A DNA stretch of 64,000 nt, from assembly GCF_016239305.1 (NCBI RefSeq), contig NZ_JAEHOQ010000020.1, positions 1 through 64,000 on the forward strand. The letters run 5' to 3'. The translations under genes and the position numbers were made by a program. This DNA comes from Proteus vulgaris. GTDB taxonomy: Bacteria; Pseudomonadota; Gammaproteobacteria; Enterobacterales; Enterobacteriaceae. Below are positions 8,081 through 17,452 of the stretch, piece by piece (positions within the stretch are counted from its first letter, which is position 1; each line of letters starts with the position of its first letter). The notes under the pieces were generated by a model. That model searched no databases. It had not been told where the DNA came from and worked only from the letters and a program-made list of their open reading frames with translations.

Positions 8081-9715
8081 TTACCAGAACATAGCATAAA
8101 GCACACATAATATGACCATGATGGCATAGGAAGCGATATTAAATCCGCTTTGTGTTTTAAAGGTTTTATCTGTTAATGTAATCGCCCCTACGCTGTCATC
8201 GGTTTTCGTTGAAGTTAAGCTCACTAAACCAATCACAACAGTGGTAAACATAAAGGTGTACATCATTTGATCAAGGAATGGCATACCTAAAGGCATTAAT
8301 TTTAGGAATAAAGCAAACGGTATAGATAAGACTACACCAATAATTGCACCTTTTGCGTTTGTTTTCTTCCAGAATAAGCCTAATAGGAATACAGCTAAAA
8401 TACCTGGGCTTACTAAGCCAGTATATTCTTGAATATATTGGAATGCCTGATCGATGCCACCCAATAATGGTGCGATAAAACAAGCGATAATCAGGGCAAC
8501 AACCGCACTTATACGTCCCACATTCACTAAACGTGTTTCTGAAGCTTTAGGCCCAACATATTCTTTATAAATATCCATCGTGAATATAGTCGCGATAGAG
8601 TTAAGCATTGATGCTAAAGACGAAACAATAGCAGCCGCAAGCGCTGCAAAAACAACACCTTTTGCACCTACTGGCAAGAACTGTGTTAACCAAGGATAAG
8701 CTTTGTCAGCTTGTGCCAGCGTTGGAATATGCTGTGGAGCCATTGTACCTAACCCTGCCATTAAGTCTGGATTAGTGGTAATAACAAATGCAGCAATTCC
8801 TGGAACAACCACAAGAACAGGAACAATTAATTTTAAGAATGCAGCAAACACTAGCCCTTTTTGTGCTTCATTTATAGATTTAGCCGCTAAAGCACGCTGA
8901 ATAATGTATTGGTTAAAGCCCCAATAATAAAGGTTAGCAACCCATAAACCACCAATTAGCACAGCGATACCTGGTAAGTTCATAAACTGCGGATTATCTT
9001 TTTCTAAGATCATTTTAAAGTGATCTGGCGCGGCTTGTGTCATTTTACTTAAGCCTTCCATGATCCCGCCATCACCACCGATATAGCTGACAGCCAATAC
9101 TGTGGTAAATAACCCACCGAGAATAAGGAAGAATACTTGCACCACATCTGTCCACGCAACGGCAGAAAGTCCGCCATAAAGTGAATAGACAACGGCAAAT
9201 AACGCCAAACCAATAATGGCATACATCATTGGTACACCTAAAATGGTTTCCAGTGCCAATGAGCCTAAATAAAGTACAGATGTTAAGTTAACAAAGATAA
9301 ATAATGCGAGCCAAAATACCGCAAGGATCGTTTTTAGGTTACGGCTTTTAAATCGGCTCTCAACAAATTCAGGAATGGTATAAATACCTTTTTCGATAAA
9401 TACAGGTAAAAAGTACTTTGCCACAATAATCAGTGTCAGTGCGGCCATCCATTCATAAGAGGCAATAGCAAGACCAATGGAGAAACCAGAACCTGACATA
9501 CCAATAAATTGTTCTGCTGAAATATTAGCGGCAATAAGCGAAGAACCAATTGCCCACCAAGGAAGGGTTTTACCTGCTAAGAAATAGTCCTTTGTTCCTT
9601 TTTTCTCACCATCCTTTGGACGAGAAACCCATAATCCTAGACTAATAATGATGACGACATAGAGGGCAAAAATTGCATAGTCTATTGTGCTTAATCCAAC
9701 ACCTTCTGTATGCAT
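8081..9715 (-). CDS. sglT: Sodium/galactose symporter SglT
   Basis: A 544-aa solute:sodium symporter closely matching Vibrio vSGLT (543 aa). Shared stretches include DYFLAGK, the IAANISAEQFIGMSGSG region, LTSVLYLG, ANLYYWGFNQYIIQR and SSLASMLNS. It imports galactose (and glucose) with Na+ across the inner membrane. AAAGGA precedes the ATG. The gene lies downstream of galR and galETKM on the same strand and has two GalR-type operator matches in its promoter region. So it serves as the dedicated sugar importer of the local gal regulon in place of GalP or Mgl. Confidence 0.95.
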   Translation of the reverse strand: MHTEGVGLSTIDYAIFALYVVIIISLGLWVSRPKDGEKKGTKDYFLAGKTLPWWAIGSSLIAANISAEQFIGMSGSGFSIGLAIASYEWMAALTLIIVAKYFLPVFIEKGIYTIPEFVESRFKSRNLKTILAVFWLALFIFVNLTSVLYLGSLALETILGVPMMYAIIGLALFAVVYSLYGGLSAVAWTDVVQVFFLILGGLFTTVLAVSYIGGDGGIMEGLSKMTQAAPDHFKMILEKDNPQFMNLPGIAVLIGGLWVANLYYWGFNQYIIQRALAAKSINEAQKGLVFAAFLKLIVPVLVVVPGIAAFVITTNPDLMAGLGTMAPQHIPTLAQADKAYPWLTQFLPVGAKGVVFAALAAAIVSSLASMLNSIATIFTMDIYKEYVGPKASETRLVNVGRISAVVALIIACFIAPLLGGIDQAFQYIQEYTGLVSPGILAVFLLGLFWKKTNAKGAIIGVVLSIPFALFLKLMPLGMPFLDQMMYTFMFTTVVIGLVSLTSTKTDDSVGAITLTDKTFKTQSGFNIASYAIMVILCVLYAMFW

Positions 9716-9755
9716 AATATTTTCCTTTCAGACCCATAGAGAGAATAGACTTTTA

Positions 9756-9771
9756 ATGTAAACGTTTTCAC
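9756..9771 (-). promoter_or_regulatory. GalR-type operator upstream of sglT
   Basis: The 16-mer ATGTAAACGTTTTCAC matches the palindrome GTGTAAACGTTTACAC at 14 of 16 positions, 41 bases before the sglT start. Confidence 0.75.
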
Positions 9772-9946
9772 AGTCTTTTTCCGTTACTCCCTTCACAATT
9801 TTGTCGCTTATGTTAAGTAAATGCATCTAAAAATAAAAAACAAACGATTACTATGACGAGTAAAGCTAAATTCACACTCAAAATGCTCTTTTAAAATTAA
9901 CCCAAGAAGAAAACATCCTAAATAAAAATTAAAAAAAAGCATTAAA

Positions 9947-9962
9947 ATGATAACGATTACAC
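9947..9962 (-). promoter_or_regulatory. Second GalR-type operator match upstream of sglT
   Basis: The 16-mer ATGATAACGATTACAC matches the gal operator palindrome at 12 of 16 positions, 191 bases from the first site. The spacing could allow repressor looping. Rest of 9716-10042: AT-rich, no gene. Confidence 0.45.
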
Positions 9963-10042
9963 AAATTAAGTAAGAATGGCCTTTAAGGTGATGATGATCC
10001 CCATTAAGAGGATCGACAATATTATAAAAATAAGCGGTGTGG

Positions 10043-11053
10043 TTAAGCTAGGTGACTAAGATTAAAAACAGAATTACGTTGAACTAAAGTAGGCGAAAAA
10101 ATACGTTGTTTTTGTTCAAGAACTTCACCTTTAGACAGCCTGATCGCCAACGTAGCGGCCTGTTCTGCCATCATTTGTACTGGATAACGTACGGTTGTTA
10201 AACGAGGATGGATATAGCGAGCAATTAATACGTCATCAAAACCAATGACAGAGATTTTTTCAGGTACAGGGATCTCATTTTCATCAAGAACAGACAAAGC
10301 ACCCGCAGCCATGAAATCGTTATAAGTTACTACGGCTGTAAAATCGATTGATTTCGTTAATAGGTGCATCATTGCTTTTTCACCGCCTTCTCCTTCAGGC
10401 TCACCATACTCAATATAACTTTCGGGTAATATGATGTTATTGGCTTCAAGTGCAGCCTTATAACCCGCAAGGCGTTGAGTGGTATCCTCAATATGATGCG
10501 TGGAAGAAATATAAGCAATCTTGGTATGCCCTTGGCGAATAAGATGCTCTGTTGCCATCCATGCCCCTTTGTAATTATCTAAAGCGACACAGCGTTCCGC
10601 AATATCAGGAATAAAGCGGTTAATCAGTACCATACTTTTGACTTCATGAGCATAAGCAAGCAATTCTTCATCAGAGAGTGCTTTTGAGTGGATCACCAAA
10701 CCATCGCAACGACTATTAATTAACAACTCTATAGATTGACGTTCGTCTTGTGCATCATGATAGCCATTACATACTAAAATATGTTTTCCAGCCTGCCTTG
10801 CCACATTATCAACAGCTTTCACCAATGTGCCAAAAAAAGGATCAGAAACATCATGGACTAAGACACCTAAGGTTTGTGTACTTTGACTGACCAATGCTCG
10901 AGCTGCTGCATTAGGTCGATAACCTAATTTTTGCATTGCCACGTTAACTGTTTCTATTGATGTTTTACTTGCTTTCGGCGAGTTATTAATGACTCGTGAC
11001 ACCGTAGCAACAGAAACCCCCGCTTCTTTTGCTACATCTTTGATAGTCGCCAT
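10043..11053 (-). CDS. galR: Galactose operon repressor GalR
   Basis: A 336-aa LacI-family repressor. The N-terminal helix-turn-helix (ATIKDVAKEAGVSVATVSRV, residues 2-21) and hinge match E. coli GalR closely, followed by the periplasmic-binding-protein-like inducer domain (DVSDPFFG, NRFIP, IGFDDV, RYPVQMMAEQAA). I start it at ATG 11053, with GAGG five bases upstream and the E. coli-like MATIKDV; an ATG at 11071 would add six residues. It lies between galM and sglT, both controlled by matching operators. An operator-like sequence inside the terminator just upstream suggests autoregulation. Confidence 0.95.
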   Translation of the reverse strand: MATIKDVAKEAGVSVATVSRVINNSPKASKTSIETVNVAMQKLGYRPNAAARALVSQSTQTLGVLVHDVSDPFFGTLVKAVDNVARQAGKHILVCNGYHDAQDERQSIELLINSRCDGLVIHSKALSDEELLAYAHEVKSMVLINRFIPDIAERCVALDNYKGAWMATEHLIRQGHTKIAYISSTHHIEDTTQRLAGYKAALEANNIILPESYIEYGEPEGEGGEKAMMHLLTKSIDFTAVVTYNDFMAAGALSVLDENEIPVPEKISVIGFDDVLIARYIHPRLTTVRYPVQMMAEQAATLAIRLSKGEVLEQKQRIFSPTLVQRNSVFNLSHLA

Positions 11054-11202
11054 ATCCACCTCATGAGTCACCTTTATTCATAATCAAAAAATAACGGGTT
11101 GTTAATCTAAGAACAAAGAAAAAAGGGAGTAATAAAATTTAAGTGGCTTGATTATCAGCGATGAAGTGAAATTTAAAAAGTAAAAAGATCAAATAAATAG
11201 TA

Positions 11203-11230
11203 AAAAGGAAAGCGTTTACACTTTCCTTTT
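11203..11230 (-). terminator. galETKM terminator containing an operator-like half
   Basis: A 10-bp perfect stem AAAAGGAAAG/CTTTCCTTTT (11203-11212 with 11221-11230), directly after the galM stop. The loop plus flanks (11206-11221) match the gal operator at 12 of 16 positions, with a perfect GTGTAAACG half on the minus strand. It lies about 150 bases before galR, so it may be both terminator and autoregulatory site. Confidence 0.7.
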
Positions 11231-11234
11231 ATTG

Positions 11235-12305
11235 TTAGGAGTAAAACTTATAGATAGTTTGGCTATTCCATGGCGTATTAGCAGGTAAAACACCTTGGTT
11301 TTCATGCCATTCTGGATGATTAGGCCCATCAGGAAAGTATTGTGTTTCTAAAGCTAACCCAGAATAATTACCATAACGACGACTTTTTCCTTTTGTACCA
11401 GCTAAAAAGTTACCTGTATAAAATTGAACAGAAGGCAGAGTAGTAAAAACATCCATTTTGAGCTCGCCTTCAGGTGCAATGACCGTTGCAATAGGTGCTT
11501 TATCGTCGATAGCCTGTTTATCTAAAATAAATGCATGATCATAACCACTCGCCGCTTTTTGGCACTCATCAACCATAAAATCAAGACCAATGCGCTTTAA
11601 CTTACGAAAATCAAACCCTGTTCCTACGACGTTCACAAACTCTCCGGTAGGAATATTACCTTCACCATTTTTCAAATAATGAGAGGCACAAATTTTTAAA
11701 TCGTGCTCAAGCGCTGTGCGTTCAGTGTGTTCACCTGCAAGGTTAAAATAGGCATGGTTAGTTAAACTGACTGGCGTGGTTTTATCGCTCATTGCCTGAT
11801 AATCGATACAAACCTCATTATTATCGGTGAGTGTATAAGTCACACTAGCCTTGAGTGTACCGGGAAAACCTTGGTCGCCATCATTTGAGATCAATGAAAA
11901 GGTCACTGATTGAGATGCTTGTGCCGTGATCCCCCAGCGACGATGACTAAAGTTTTGTTTACCACCATGTAAAGTGTTTTTACCTTCATTAGCACTGATT
12001 TGATATTCTTGCCCTTCTAATACGAATTTTGCACCAGCAATACGATTGGCAAAACGGCCTACTGTGGCCCCTAAATAGGCCGTTTGCTGTTTATGAGCAT
12101 TCATATCTGCAGAGCCTAACAGCACATCTCGACGGTATCCATTAACAGGCACAATACAAGTTAACCAAGTCGCACCAATATCCATTAAAGAAATCGACAT
12201 GCCAAAACGATTTTTAAGCACGACCACTTGTGCGGGATTTCCGTCTGATGCGGGTTGTGCTGTCATTTGTTCTGGCTCTAGAAATCGGATTTCATTAGTC
12301 GCCAT
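11235..12305 (-). CDS. galM: Galactose mutarotase (aldose 1-epimerase)
   Basis: A 356-aa GalM interconverting alpha- and beta-galactose for GalK. Key points: substrate-binding NRIAGAKF and GGKQNFSHRRW, the catalytic histidine in NHAYFNLAG and the catalytic glutamate in LETQYFPD. The start ATG overlaps the galK stop by one base (TAATG), with a strong GGAGG seven bases upstream inside galK, indicating translational coupling. Last gene of galETKM; a terminator begins at once after it. Confidence 0.95.
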   Translation of the reverse strand: MATNEIRFLEPEQMTAQPASDGNPAQVVVLKNRFGMSISLMDIGATWLTCIVPVNGYRRDVLLGSADMNAHKQQTAYLGATVGRFANRIAGAKFVLEGQEYQISANEGKNTLHGGKQNFSHRRWGITAQASQSVTFSLISNDGDQGFPGTLKASVTYTLTDNNEVCIDYQAMSDKTTPVSLTNHAYFNLAGEHTERTALEHDLKICASHYLKNGEGNIPTGEFVNVVGTGFDFRKLKRIGLDFMVDECQKAASGYDHAFILDKQAIDDKAPIATVIAPEGELKMDVFTTLPSVQFYTGNFLAGTKGKSRRYGNYSGLALETQYFPDGPNHPEWHENQGVLPANTPWNSQTIYKFYS

Positions 12306-13465
12306 TATTTTGCCTCCGAATAGCCCGCCCCTTGGCTTGCAGAGCAGACATAAATAGTTTCTTTCAATCCTGTTAAGGCTTCATATTGTGCTTTAACAGA
12401 GTCAATAACTTTATCAACTAAATCAGGTGTCACTAATGCTACGACACAACCGCCAAATCCACCACCAGTCATTCTTACACCACCACGATCACCAAGGACT
12501 GATTTCACTATATCAACTAACGAATCAACCTCTTTGACGGTAATTTCAAAATCATCACGCATTGAATGATGTGATTGCATCATAAGTTGGCTTAATGTGA
12601 TTAAATCACCATGACGCAAGGCCTCAGCCGCCTTCAGTGTGCGATTATTTTCGGTTATCACATGACGCGCTCGACGATAAACCACCTCATCCATTACTAT
12701 TTTTTTAGCCGATAGATCCTCTAATGTGGCATCTCTTAATGCAGTGACATTTAAAATTCTTGCAGCTTCTTCACATTGCTGACGACGAGTATTGTATTCG
12801 CTATCAACTAATCCACGTTTTTTATTAGAATTGATTATCATCACAACCATATTTTCAGGCATTGTCACTGCGAATGTCTCTAAAGAACGGCAATCAATTA
12901 ATAAGGCATGATTTTCTTCACCACAAGCAGAAATCAGTTGATCCATAATGCCACAGTTACAGCCAACAAATTGGTTTTCAGCTTTTTGACCATTTAACGC
13001 AATCTCTTTTTGGCTAATAGGCAATTGATAGAGAGCTTTAATTGTTTGGCCAATAGCCACTTCTAAGGCAGCTGAAGAACTTAATCCAGCACCTTGGGGG
13101 ACATTACCTGATATTGCGATATCCATACCATGAAAAGAATAATTATCTTTTTGTAGAAAATGGATAACACCCCGAACGTAATTTGCCCACATTTTATTAG
13201 GTAAAAATTCAATGATGTTATCAAGACTAAATTCATCAACCTCATTTTGGTAATCCACCGCAATCACACGAATAGTATTATCTTCTCGTTTTGCTGCTGA
13301 AACGACCATTTGATAATTAATAGCACAAGGTAAAACAAAACCATCATTATAATCAGTGTGTTCACCAATAAGATTTACTCTTCCTGGCGCTTGAATAAAA
13401 TGTGTAGGCGCATAACCAAAAATAGATGCAAATGAACGAGTCACATTATTAATAAGTGCCTGCAT
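12305..13465 (-). CDS. galK: Galactokinase
   Basis: A 386-aa GHMP kinase that phosphorylates galactose at C1. Motifs: the galactokinase signature [19 protein letters not shown] (about residues 28-46), the phosphate-binding [12 protein letters not shown] (about 129-140) and the C-terminal [15 protein letters not shown] lies before the ATG. It overlaps galM by one base and is separated from galT by 131 bases, which contain an imperfect hairpin but no evident terminator. Confidence 0.96.
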   Translation of the reverse strand: MQALINNVTRSFASIFGYAPTHFIQAPGRVNLIGEHTDYNDGFVLPCAINYQMVVSAAKREDNTIRVIAVDYQNEVDEFSLDNIIEFLPNKMWANYVRGVIHFLQKDNYSFHGMDIAISGNVPQGAGLSSSAALEVAIGQTIKALYQLPISQKEIALNGQKAENQFVGCNCGIMDQLISACGEENHALLIDCRSLETFAVTMPENMVVMIINSNKKRGLVDSEYNTRRQQCEEAARILNVTALRDATLEDLSAKKIVMDEVVYRRARHVITENNRTLKAAEALRHGDLITLSQLMMQSHHSMRDDFEITVKEVDSLVDIVKSVLGDRGGVRMTGGGFGGCVVALVTPDLVDKVIDSVKAQYEALTGLKETIYVCSASQGAGYSEAK

Positions 13466-13596
13466 AATAAATCCTTAGCTTAAAATTAAGTAATAAAATC
13501 CCACCACATCATTATGTAAATAATGAGATGTCTGGTTTAATTTATTTGGTGCGCAAAAAATAGATTAACTAAAATACCTTGCCATATTGAAGGTCA

Positions 13597-14652
13597 TTAA
13601 CATTGCTCTTTATAATGAATGTCACTTAATTGACGTAAATTATTTGCTGCTTGTTCTGGTGTTAGATCTCTTTGCGATTCCGCTAACATTTCATACCCCA
13701 CCATAAATTTACGCACGGTGGCTGAACGTAATAATGGCGGATAATAAAGTGCATGTAATTGCCAATGATCGGTATTTCTGTTGTCTTTAAAAGATGGCGC
13801 AAAATGCCACCCCATTGAGTAAGGGAAAGAGCAATGAAATAAATTATCATAACGACTGGTTAATTTTTTCATTGCAATAGCCAAATCATCGCGTTGAGCA
13901 CTATTTAACTCACTCATTCGACGAATATGCGCTTTAGGTAATAACATTGTTTCATAAGGCCAAGCAGCCCAATAAGGTACTATTGCCAGCCAATGTTCAG
14001 TTTCAACAACGGTTCGGCTTGCGTCTTTACATTCAGCATCAATATAATCAATTAATAAATTACGCCCGTATTTTTCAAAGTACGCTTTTAAATGTGTATC
14101 TTTTCTCGCTAATTCATTAGGTAAGAAATCACTCGCCCAAATTTGTCCATGAGGATGAGGTTGGGAACATCCCATTGTTTCACCTTTATTCTCGAACACT
14201 TGAACCCAAAGGTATTCTTTACTGAGCTCTTCTATTTGGTTATCCCAAGTATCGACAATTTTACGTAAGCTACTTAAAGACAATTCAGGTATTGTTTTTC
14301 CATGATCCGGCGAAAAACAGATAACGCGACTAATTCCTCTTACTGCTTGAGTTTGAAATAAAGGATTTAATGAAGGATCAACATCATATTCATCTTGTAA
14401 TAACGCGGAGTGATCGTTATTAAAGACATATGTTCCAGTGTAATCTGGGTTTTGATCACCAGAAACACGTGTATTATTTGGGCACAAATAACAATGTGGA
14501 TCATAAGAGGGAAGAGTCGCAATCTGAGGTTTTTCACCTTTACCATTCCAAGGTCGTTTCGCTCTATGAGGTGAAACCAAAATCCACTGATCAGTTAGTG
14601 GGTTGTAACGACGATGAGGATGTTCAACAGGATCAAAAATCAGCTTTGACAT
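13597..14652 (-). CDS. galT: Galactose-1-phosphate uridylyltransferase
   Basis: A 351-aa class I GalT (E. coli 348 aa). Zinc ligands CYLC (about residues 56-59), and the active-site HPHGQ with the uridylylated histidine (about 165-169), are present. It converts galactose-1-phosphate and UDP-glucose to UDP-galactose and glucose-1-phosphate. It follows galE by 45 bases with GAGAG near the ATG. Confidence 0.96.
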   Translation of the reverse strand: MSKLIFDPVEHPHRRYNPLTDQWILVSPHRAKRPWNGKGEKPQIATLPSYDPHCYLCPNNTRVSGDQNPDYTGTYVFNNDHSALLQDEYDVDPSLNPLFQTQAVRGISRVICFSPDHGKTIPELSLSSLRKIVDTWDNQIEELSKEYLWVQVFENKGETMGCSQPHPHGQIWASDFLPNELARKDTHLKAYFEKYGRNLLIDYIDAECKDASRTVVETEHWLAIVPYWAAWPYETMLLPKAHIRRMSELNSAQRDDLAIAMKKLTSRYDNLFHCSFPYSMGWHFAPSFKDNRNTDHWQLHALYYPPLLRSATVRKFMVGYEMLAESQRDLTPEQAANNLRQLSDIHYKEQC

Positions 14653-14697
14653 AATCTTCTCTCTTATTTATTCAAGATTATCTGAATACTGTAAACC

Positions 14698-15714
14698 TTA
14701 TTTCAGATAACCATTTGGGTTTTGTGACTGCCAACGCCAAGCATCAGCGGCCATATCATCAATTGAACGAATGGCTTTCCAGTGCAAATCTTTCTCTGCT
14801 TTTGCGGGGCTTGACCAACATTCAGCGATATCGCCAGGGCGGCGAGCTTGTAGTTGATAAGGGATCGGTTTACCGCTAGCTTTACGAAATGCTTCAATCA
14901 TTTCAATCACGCTCGTGCCGTTACCCGTTCCTAAATTATAAATATGTAGACCCGCTTTTTTGCCTAATGCATTTAACGCAGCGATGTGGCCATCCGCCAG
15001 ATCCATAACATGAATGTAATCACGAACCCCTGTACCGTCTTTTGTTGGGTAGTCATTACCAAACACAGCAACGTGTTCACGACGACCTATAGCGACTTGA
15101 GAAATATATGGCGTTAAATTGTTTGGAATACCTTTAGGATCTTCTCCCATCGTGCCTGATGGATGAGCACCAACAGGATTAAAGTAGCGCAGTAAACTGA
15201 TAGACCAGCTTTCATCAGCAACATATAAATCAGATAAAATACGCTCAACCATATATTTACTGGTGCCATAAGGATTAGTTGTGCCACCAACAGGTGAGTC
15301 TTCATTAATAGGTACAGATTGAGGATCACCATAAACCGTCGCTGACGAGCTAAAAATAATACTTTTAACACCCGCATCTCGCATGCAACGCACTAACACC
15401 AATGTGCCATTAACATTGTTGTCATAATATTCAATCGGCTTTTGAACAGATTCACCTACTGCTTTCAATCCGGCAAAATGAATAACAGATTGAATAGTAT
15501 GTTTAGCAAAAATTGATGCTAATAATTGATCATCACGAATGTCACCGTTGTAGAACTGTGGGCGTTTACCGGTTAATGCTTCAACGCGGTTAAGCACTTC
15601 TTCATTCGCATTGCTAAGGTTATCTAAAATAATCGGGGTCATACCAGCTTCAATCATTTGAACGCAAGTATGACTACCGATATATCCCATGCCACCTGTC
15701 ACTAATATTTCCAC
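14698..15714 (-). CDS. galE: UDP-glucose 4-epimerase
   Basis: A short-chain dehydrogenase-fold epimerase. It has the NAD-binding GGMGYIGSH at the N-terminus, SSSATVYG with the catalytic serine/threonine, and YGTSK with the catalytic tyrosine and lysine. I prefer the GTG at 15714: it gives 338 aa, exactly the E. coli length, and places GAGGT at a workable spacing. The ATG at 15720 lies only two bases from that ribosome binding site. First gene of galETKM, with a perfect GalR operator about 110 bases upstream and a second match further out. Confidence 0.95.
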   Translation of the reverse strand: MEILVTGGMGYIGSHTCVQMIEAGMTPIILDNLSNANEEVLNRVEALTGKRPQFYNGDIRDDQLLASIFAKHTIQSVIHFAGLKAVGESVQKPIEYYDNNVNGTLVLVRCMRDAGVKSIIFSSSATVYGDPQSVPINEDSPVGGTTNPYGTSKYMVERILSDLYVADESWSISLLRYFNPVGAHPSGTMGEDPKGIPNNLTPYISQVAIGRREHVAVFGNDYPTKDGTGVRDYIHVMDLADGHIAALNALGKKAGLHIYNLGTGNGTSVIEMIEAFRKASGKPIPYQLQARRPGDIAECWSSPAKAEKDLHWKAIRSIDDMAADAWRWQSQNPNGYLK

Positions 15715-15823
15715 ATTCACCTCTTTTGATTCAATTCAACGGAAAAGAGCGAGACGGTTTCTGTTCACTGACACAGAGTTTAACAAGATCAACAAAATGA
15801 TTTCGTGATCAAACCGACATTTA

Positions 15824-15839
15824 GTGTAAACGTTTACAC
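15824..15839 (-). promoter_or_regulatory. Perfect gal operator upstream of galE
   Basis: The exact 16-bp palindrome GTGTAAACGTTTACAC, the consensus GalR/GalS site. Confidence 0.9.
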
Positions 15840-15953
15840 TCTTTTTCACATACACTTATTTTTTATAAAAACTAGTTTAGAATTGTATTACAGTAAGTTA
15901 ATAAAACATGCAATACATCCTGCTTTGTTACCACTAAAAACAATATTCATCCA

Positions 15954-15969
15954 AAGGAAACGATTACAC
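15954..15969 (-). promoter_or_regulatory. Second, weaker gal operator upstream of galE
   Basis: AAGGAAACGATTACAC matches the operator at 12 of 16 positions. Its centre lies 130 bp from the perfect site, comparable to the E. coli OE/OI pair (about 113 bp), so a repression loop is plausible. Confidence 0.5.
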
Positions 15970-16142
15970 TCAAATTAATCAGTTAATTGCATGATAAAAC
16001 TGACATTCAATACGTTTTATCATACCTTATTAACTTCCCCGCTAATATGTTTAAGCGGAGTAAGAACATTCTCAATAAAATGCTTTAATGAAAATAGCTG
16101 TAAAAACAATAATATCTCAATTTAATTAATGCTTTATTGCAT

Positions 16143-16405
16143 AGATACTCTAAATAATTCAAGTCATAGCTAGGCGGCAAGTAAATGAGTCGCTAGGAGC
16201 ATACAATAGTATGTGACTAGTGCGAATGAACGTAGCCAACAACGCTGTGGCTTGAAGTATGACGAGTATCGAAGTATGTGACTAATGCAGAATGAACGTA
16301 GCCAACAACGCCGTGGCTTGAAGTATGACGAGTATCGAAGTATGTGACTAATGCAGAATGAACGTAGCCAACAACGCTGTGGCTTGAAGTATGACGAGTA
16401 TCGAA
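16143..16405. repeat. ERIC-like element with triplicated 3' half
   Basis: 16143-16270 resembles the enterobacterial ERIC/IRU palindrome of about 127 bp: AATAATTCAAGTC near one end and GGCTTGAAGTATGACGAGTAT at the other, with AGGCGGCAAGT and GAACGTAGCCAACAACG inside. The right half, beginning GTATGTGACTA, occurs three times (from 16209, 16274 and 16340) at steps of 65 and 66 bases with only a few differences. The array ends at TATCGAA, immediately before the ribosome binding site of ghrB. No other copy is seen in the window. Confidence 0.8.
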
Positions 16406-16416
16406 TGGAGAACATT

Positions 16417-17376
16417 ATGAAACCGATTGTCTTGCTCTACCAAGATCTTCCCGAAATACTGTACAAAAAACTGTCTAATTTTGCTGATATCAAACAATTT
16501 AAAACACTCTCTTTAGACTCTAATGATTTTTGTTCAGCACTTGCCAATGCTTCTGGATTACTAGGCGCTGGTGGCAATATTGATAAAAATTTTATAGACC
16601 ACGCTCCTCATTTAAAAGCTGTTTCAACAGTTTCGGTTGGCTATGATAATGTTGATGTTAATGCACTAACCAAGCGCAATATAAAGCTAATGCACACGCC
16701 AACCGTATTAACAGATACCGTCGCTGACACCATGATGGCATTAGTGCTTGCTGTCTCAAGACGTATCCCAGAACTCGCAGATAATATTAAACAAGGCTTA
16801 TGGGTTAAAGGTATCACACCGGATTGGTATGGTACTGATGTTCATCATAAAACTATGGGAATTCTTGGTATGGGCCGAATTGGAAAAGCACTAGCACAGC
16901 GTGCCCACTTTGGTTTTAATATGAATATTCTTTATCACTCACGGACAGAATATACTGATGTAAATGACCGTTTTGATGCTAAGTATTGTGATTTAGATAC
17001 GCTACTACAGCAATCTGATTTTGTGTGTATCACCTTACCATTAACACCAGAAACACATCATTTAATAAGCCAAAATCAGTTTTCAATGATGAAGCCCGAC
17101 GCTTATTTAATTAATGCAGGTAGAGGGGCTGTCGTTGATGAAAAAGCATTAATTAATGCGCTAGAACAAAAGGAAATTGCAGGTGCTGGGCTTGATGTTT
17201 TTGAAACAGAGCCACTGCCGCTGTCATCACCTTTATTGAGCATGAAAAATGTGGTTGCCGTTCCACATATTGGGTCTGCGACAAAAGAAACTCGCTACGC
17301 AATGGCTGAATGTGCGGTAGATAATCTGATTGCGGCACTGAGTGATAACGTAAAAGAAAACTGCGTTAATTTCTAA
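16417..17376 (+). CDS. ghrB: Glyoxylate/hydroxypyruvate reductase B
   Basis: A 319-aa D-isomer 2-hydroxyacid dehydrogenase closely following E. coli GhrB (324 aa). It has [23 protein letters not shown], the NAD(P)-binding [18 protein letters not shown], the catalytic arginine in INAGRG, a glutamate in FETEPL and the histidine in PHIGSAT. It reduces glyoxylate and hydroxypyruvate. I start at ATG 16417, with GGAG seven bases upstream; the reading frame extends upstream into the repeat array, which is unlikely to be translated. A bidirectional terminator follows. Confidence 0.94.
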   Translation: MKPIVLLYQDLPEILYKKLSNFADIKQFKTLSLDSNDFCSALANASGLLGAGGNIDKNFIDHAPHLKAVSTVSVGYDNVDVNALTKRNIKLMHTPTVLTDTVADTMMALVLAVSRRIPELADNIKQGLWVKGITPDWYGTDVHHKTMGILGMGRIGKALAQRAHFGFNMNILYHSRTEYTDVNDRFDAKYCDLDTLLQQSDFVCITLPLTPETHHLISQNQFSMMKPDAYLINAGRGAVVDEKALINALEQKEIAGAGLDVFETEPLPLSSPLLSMKNVVAVPHIGSATKETRYAMAECAVDNLIAALSDNVKENCVNF

Positions 17377-17403
17377 AGTAGCAAACAGATCTTTTTGAAG
17401 TAC

Positions 17404-17438
17404 AAAAAAGGTAATGCAAATCTACCATTACCTTTTTT
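17404..17438. terminator. Bidirectional terminator between ghrB and the CDF exporter
   Basis: A perfect 13-bp stem AAAAAAGGTAATG/CATTACCTTTTTT (17404-17416 with 17426-17438) with T runs on both strands. Confidence 0.85.
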
Positions 17439-17452
17439 ATTGTATTTTTAAT

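Noticed and set aside
7892..8110. 72-codon plus-strand ORF
   Set aside because: It starts in the Fur boxes and runs through the sglT terminator; product is unlike a protein.
16209..16405. CRISPR array
   Set aside because: Repeats are directly adjacent 65-66-bp units with no spacers, and no cas genes are present.
16170..16415. Minus-strand ORF with a three-fold repeated peptide
   Set aside because: It is a translation of the ERIC-like repeat array; no ribosome binding site and the repeats explain it.
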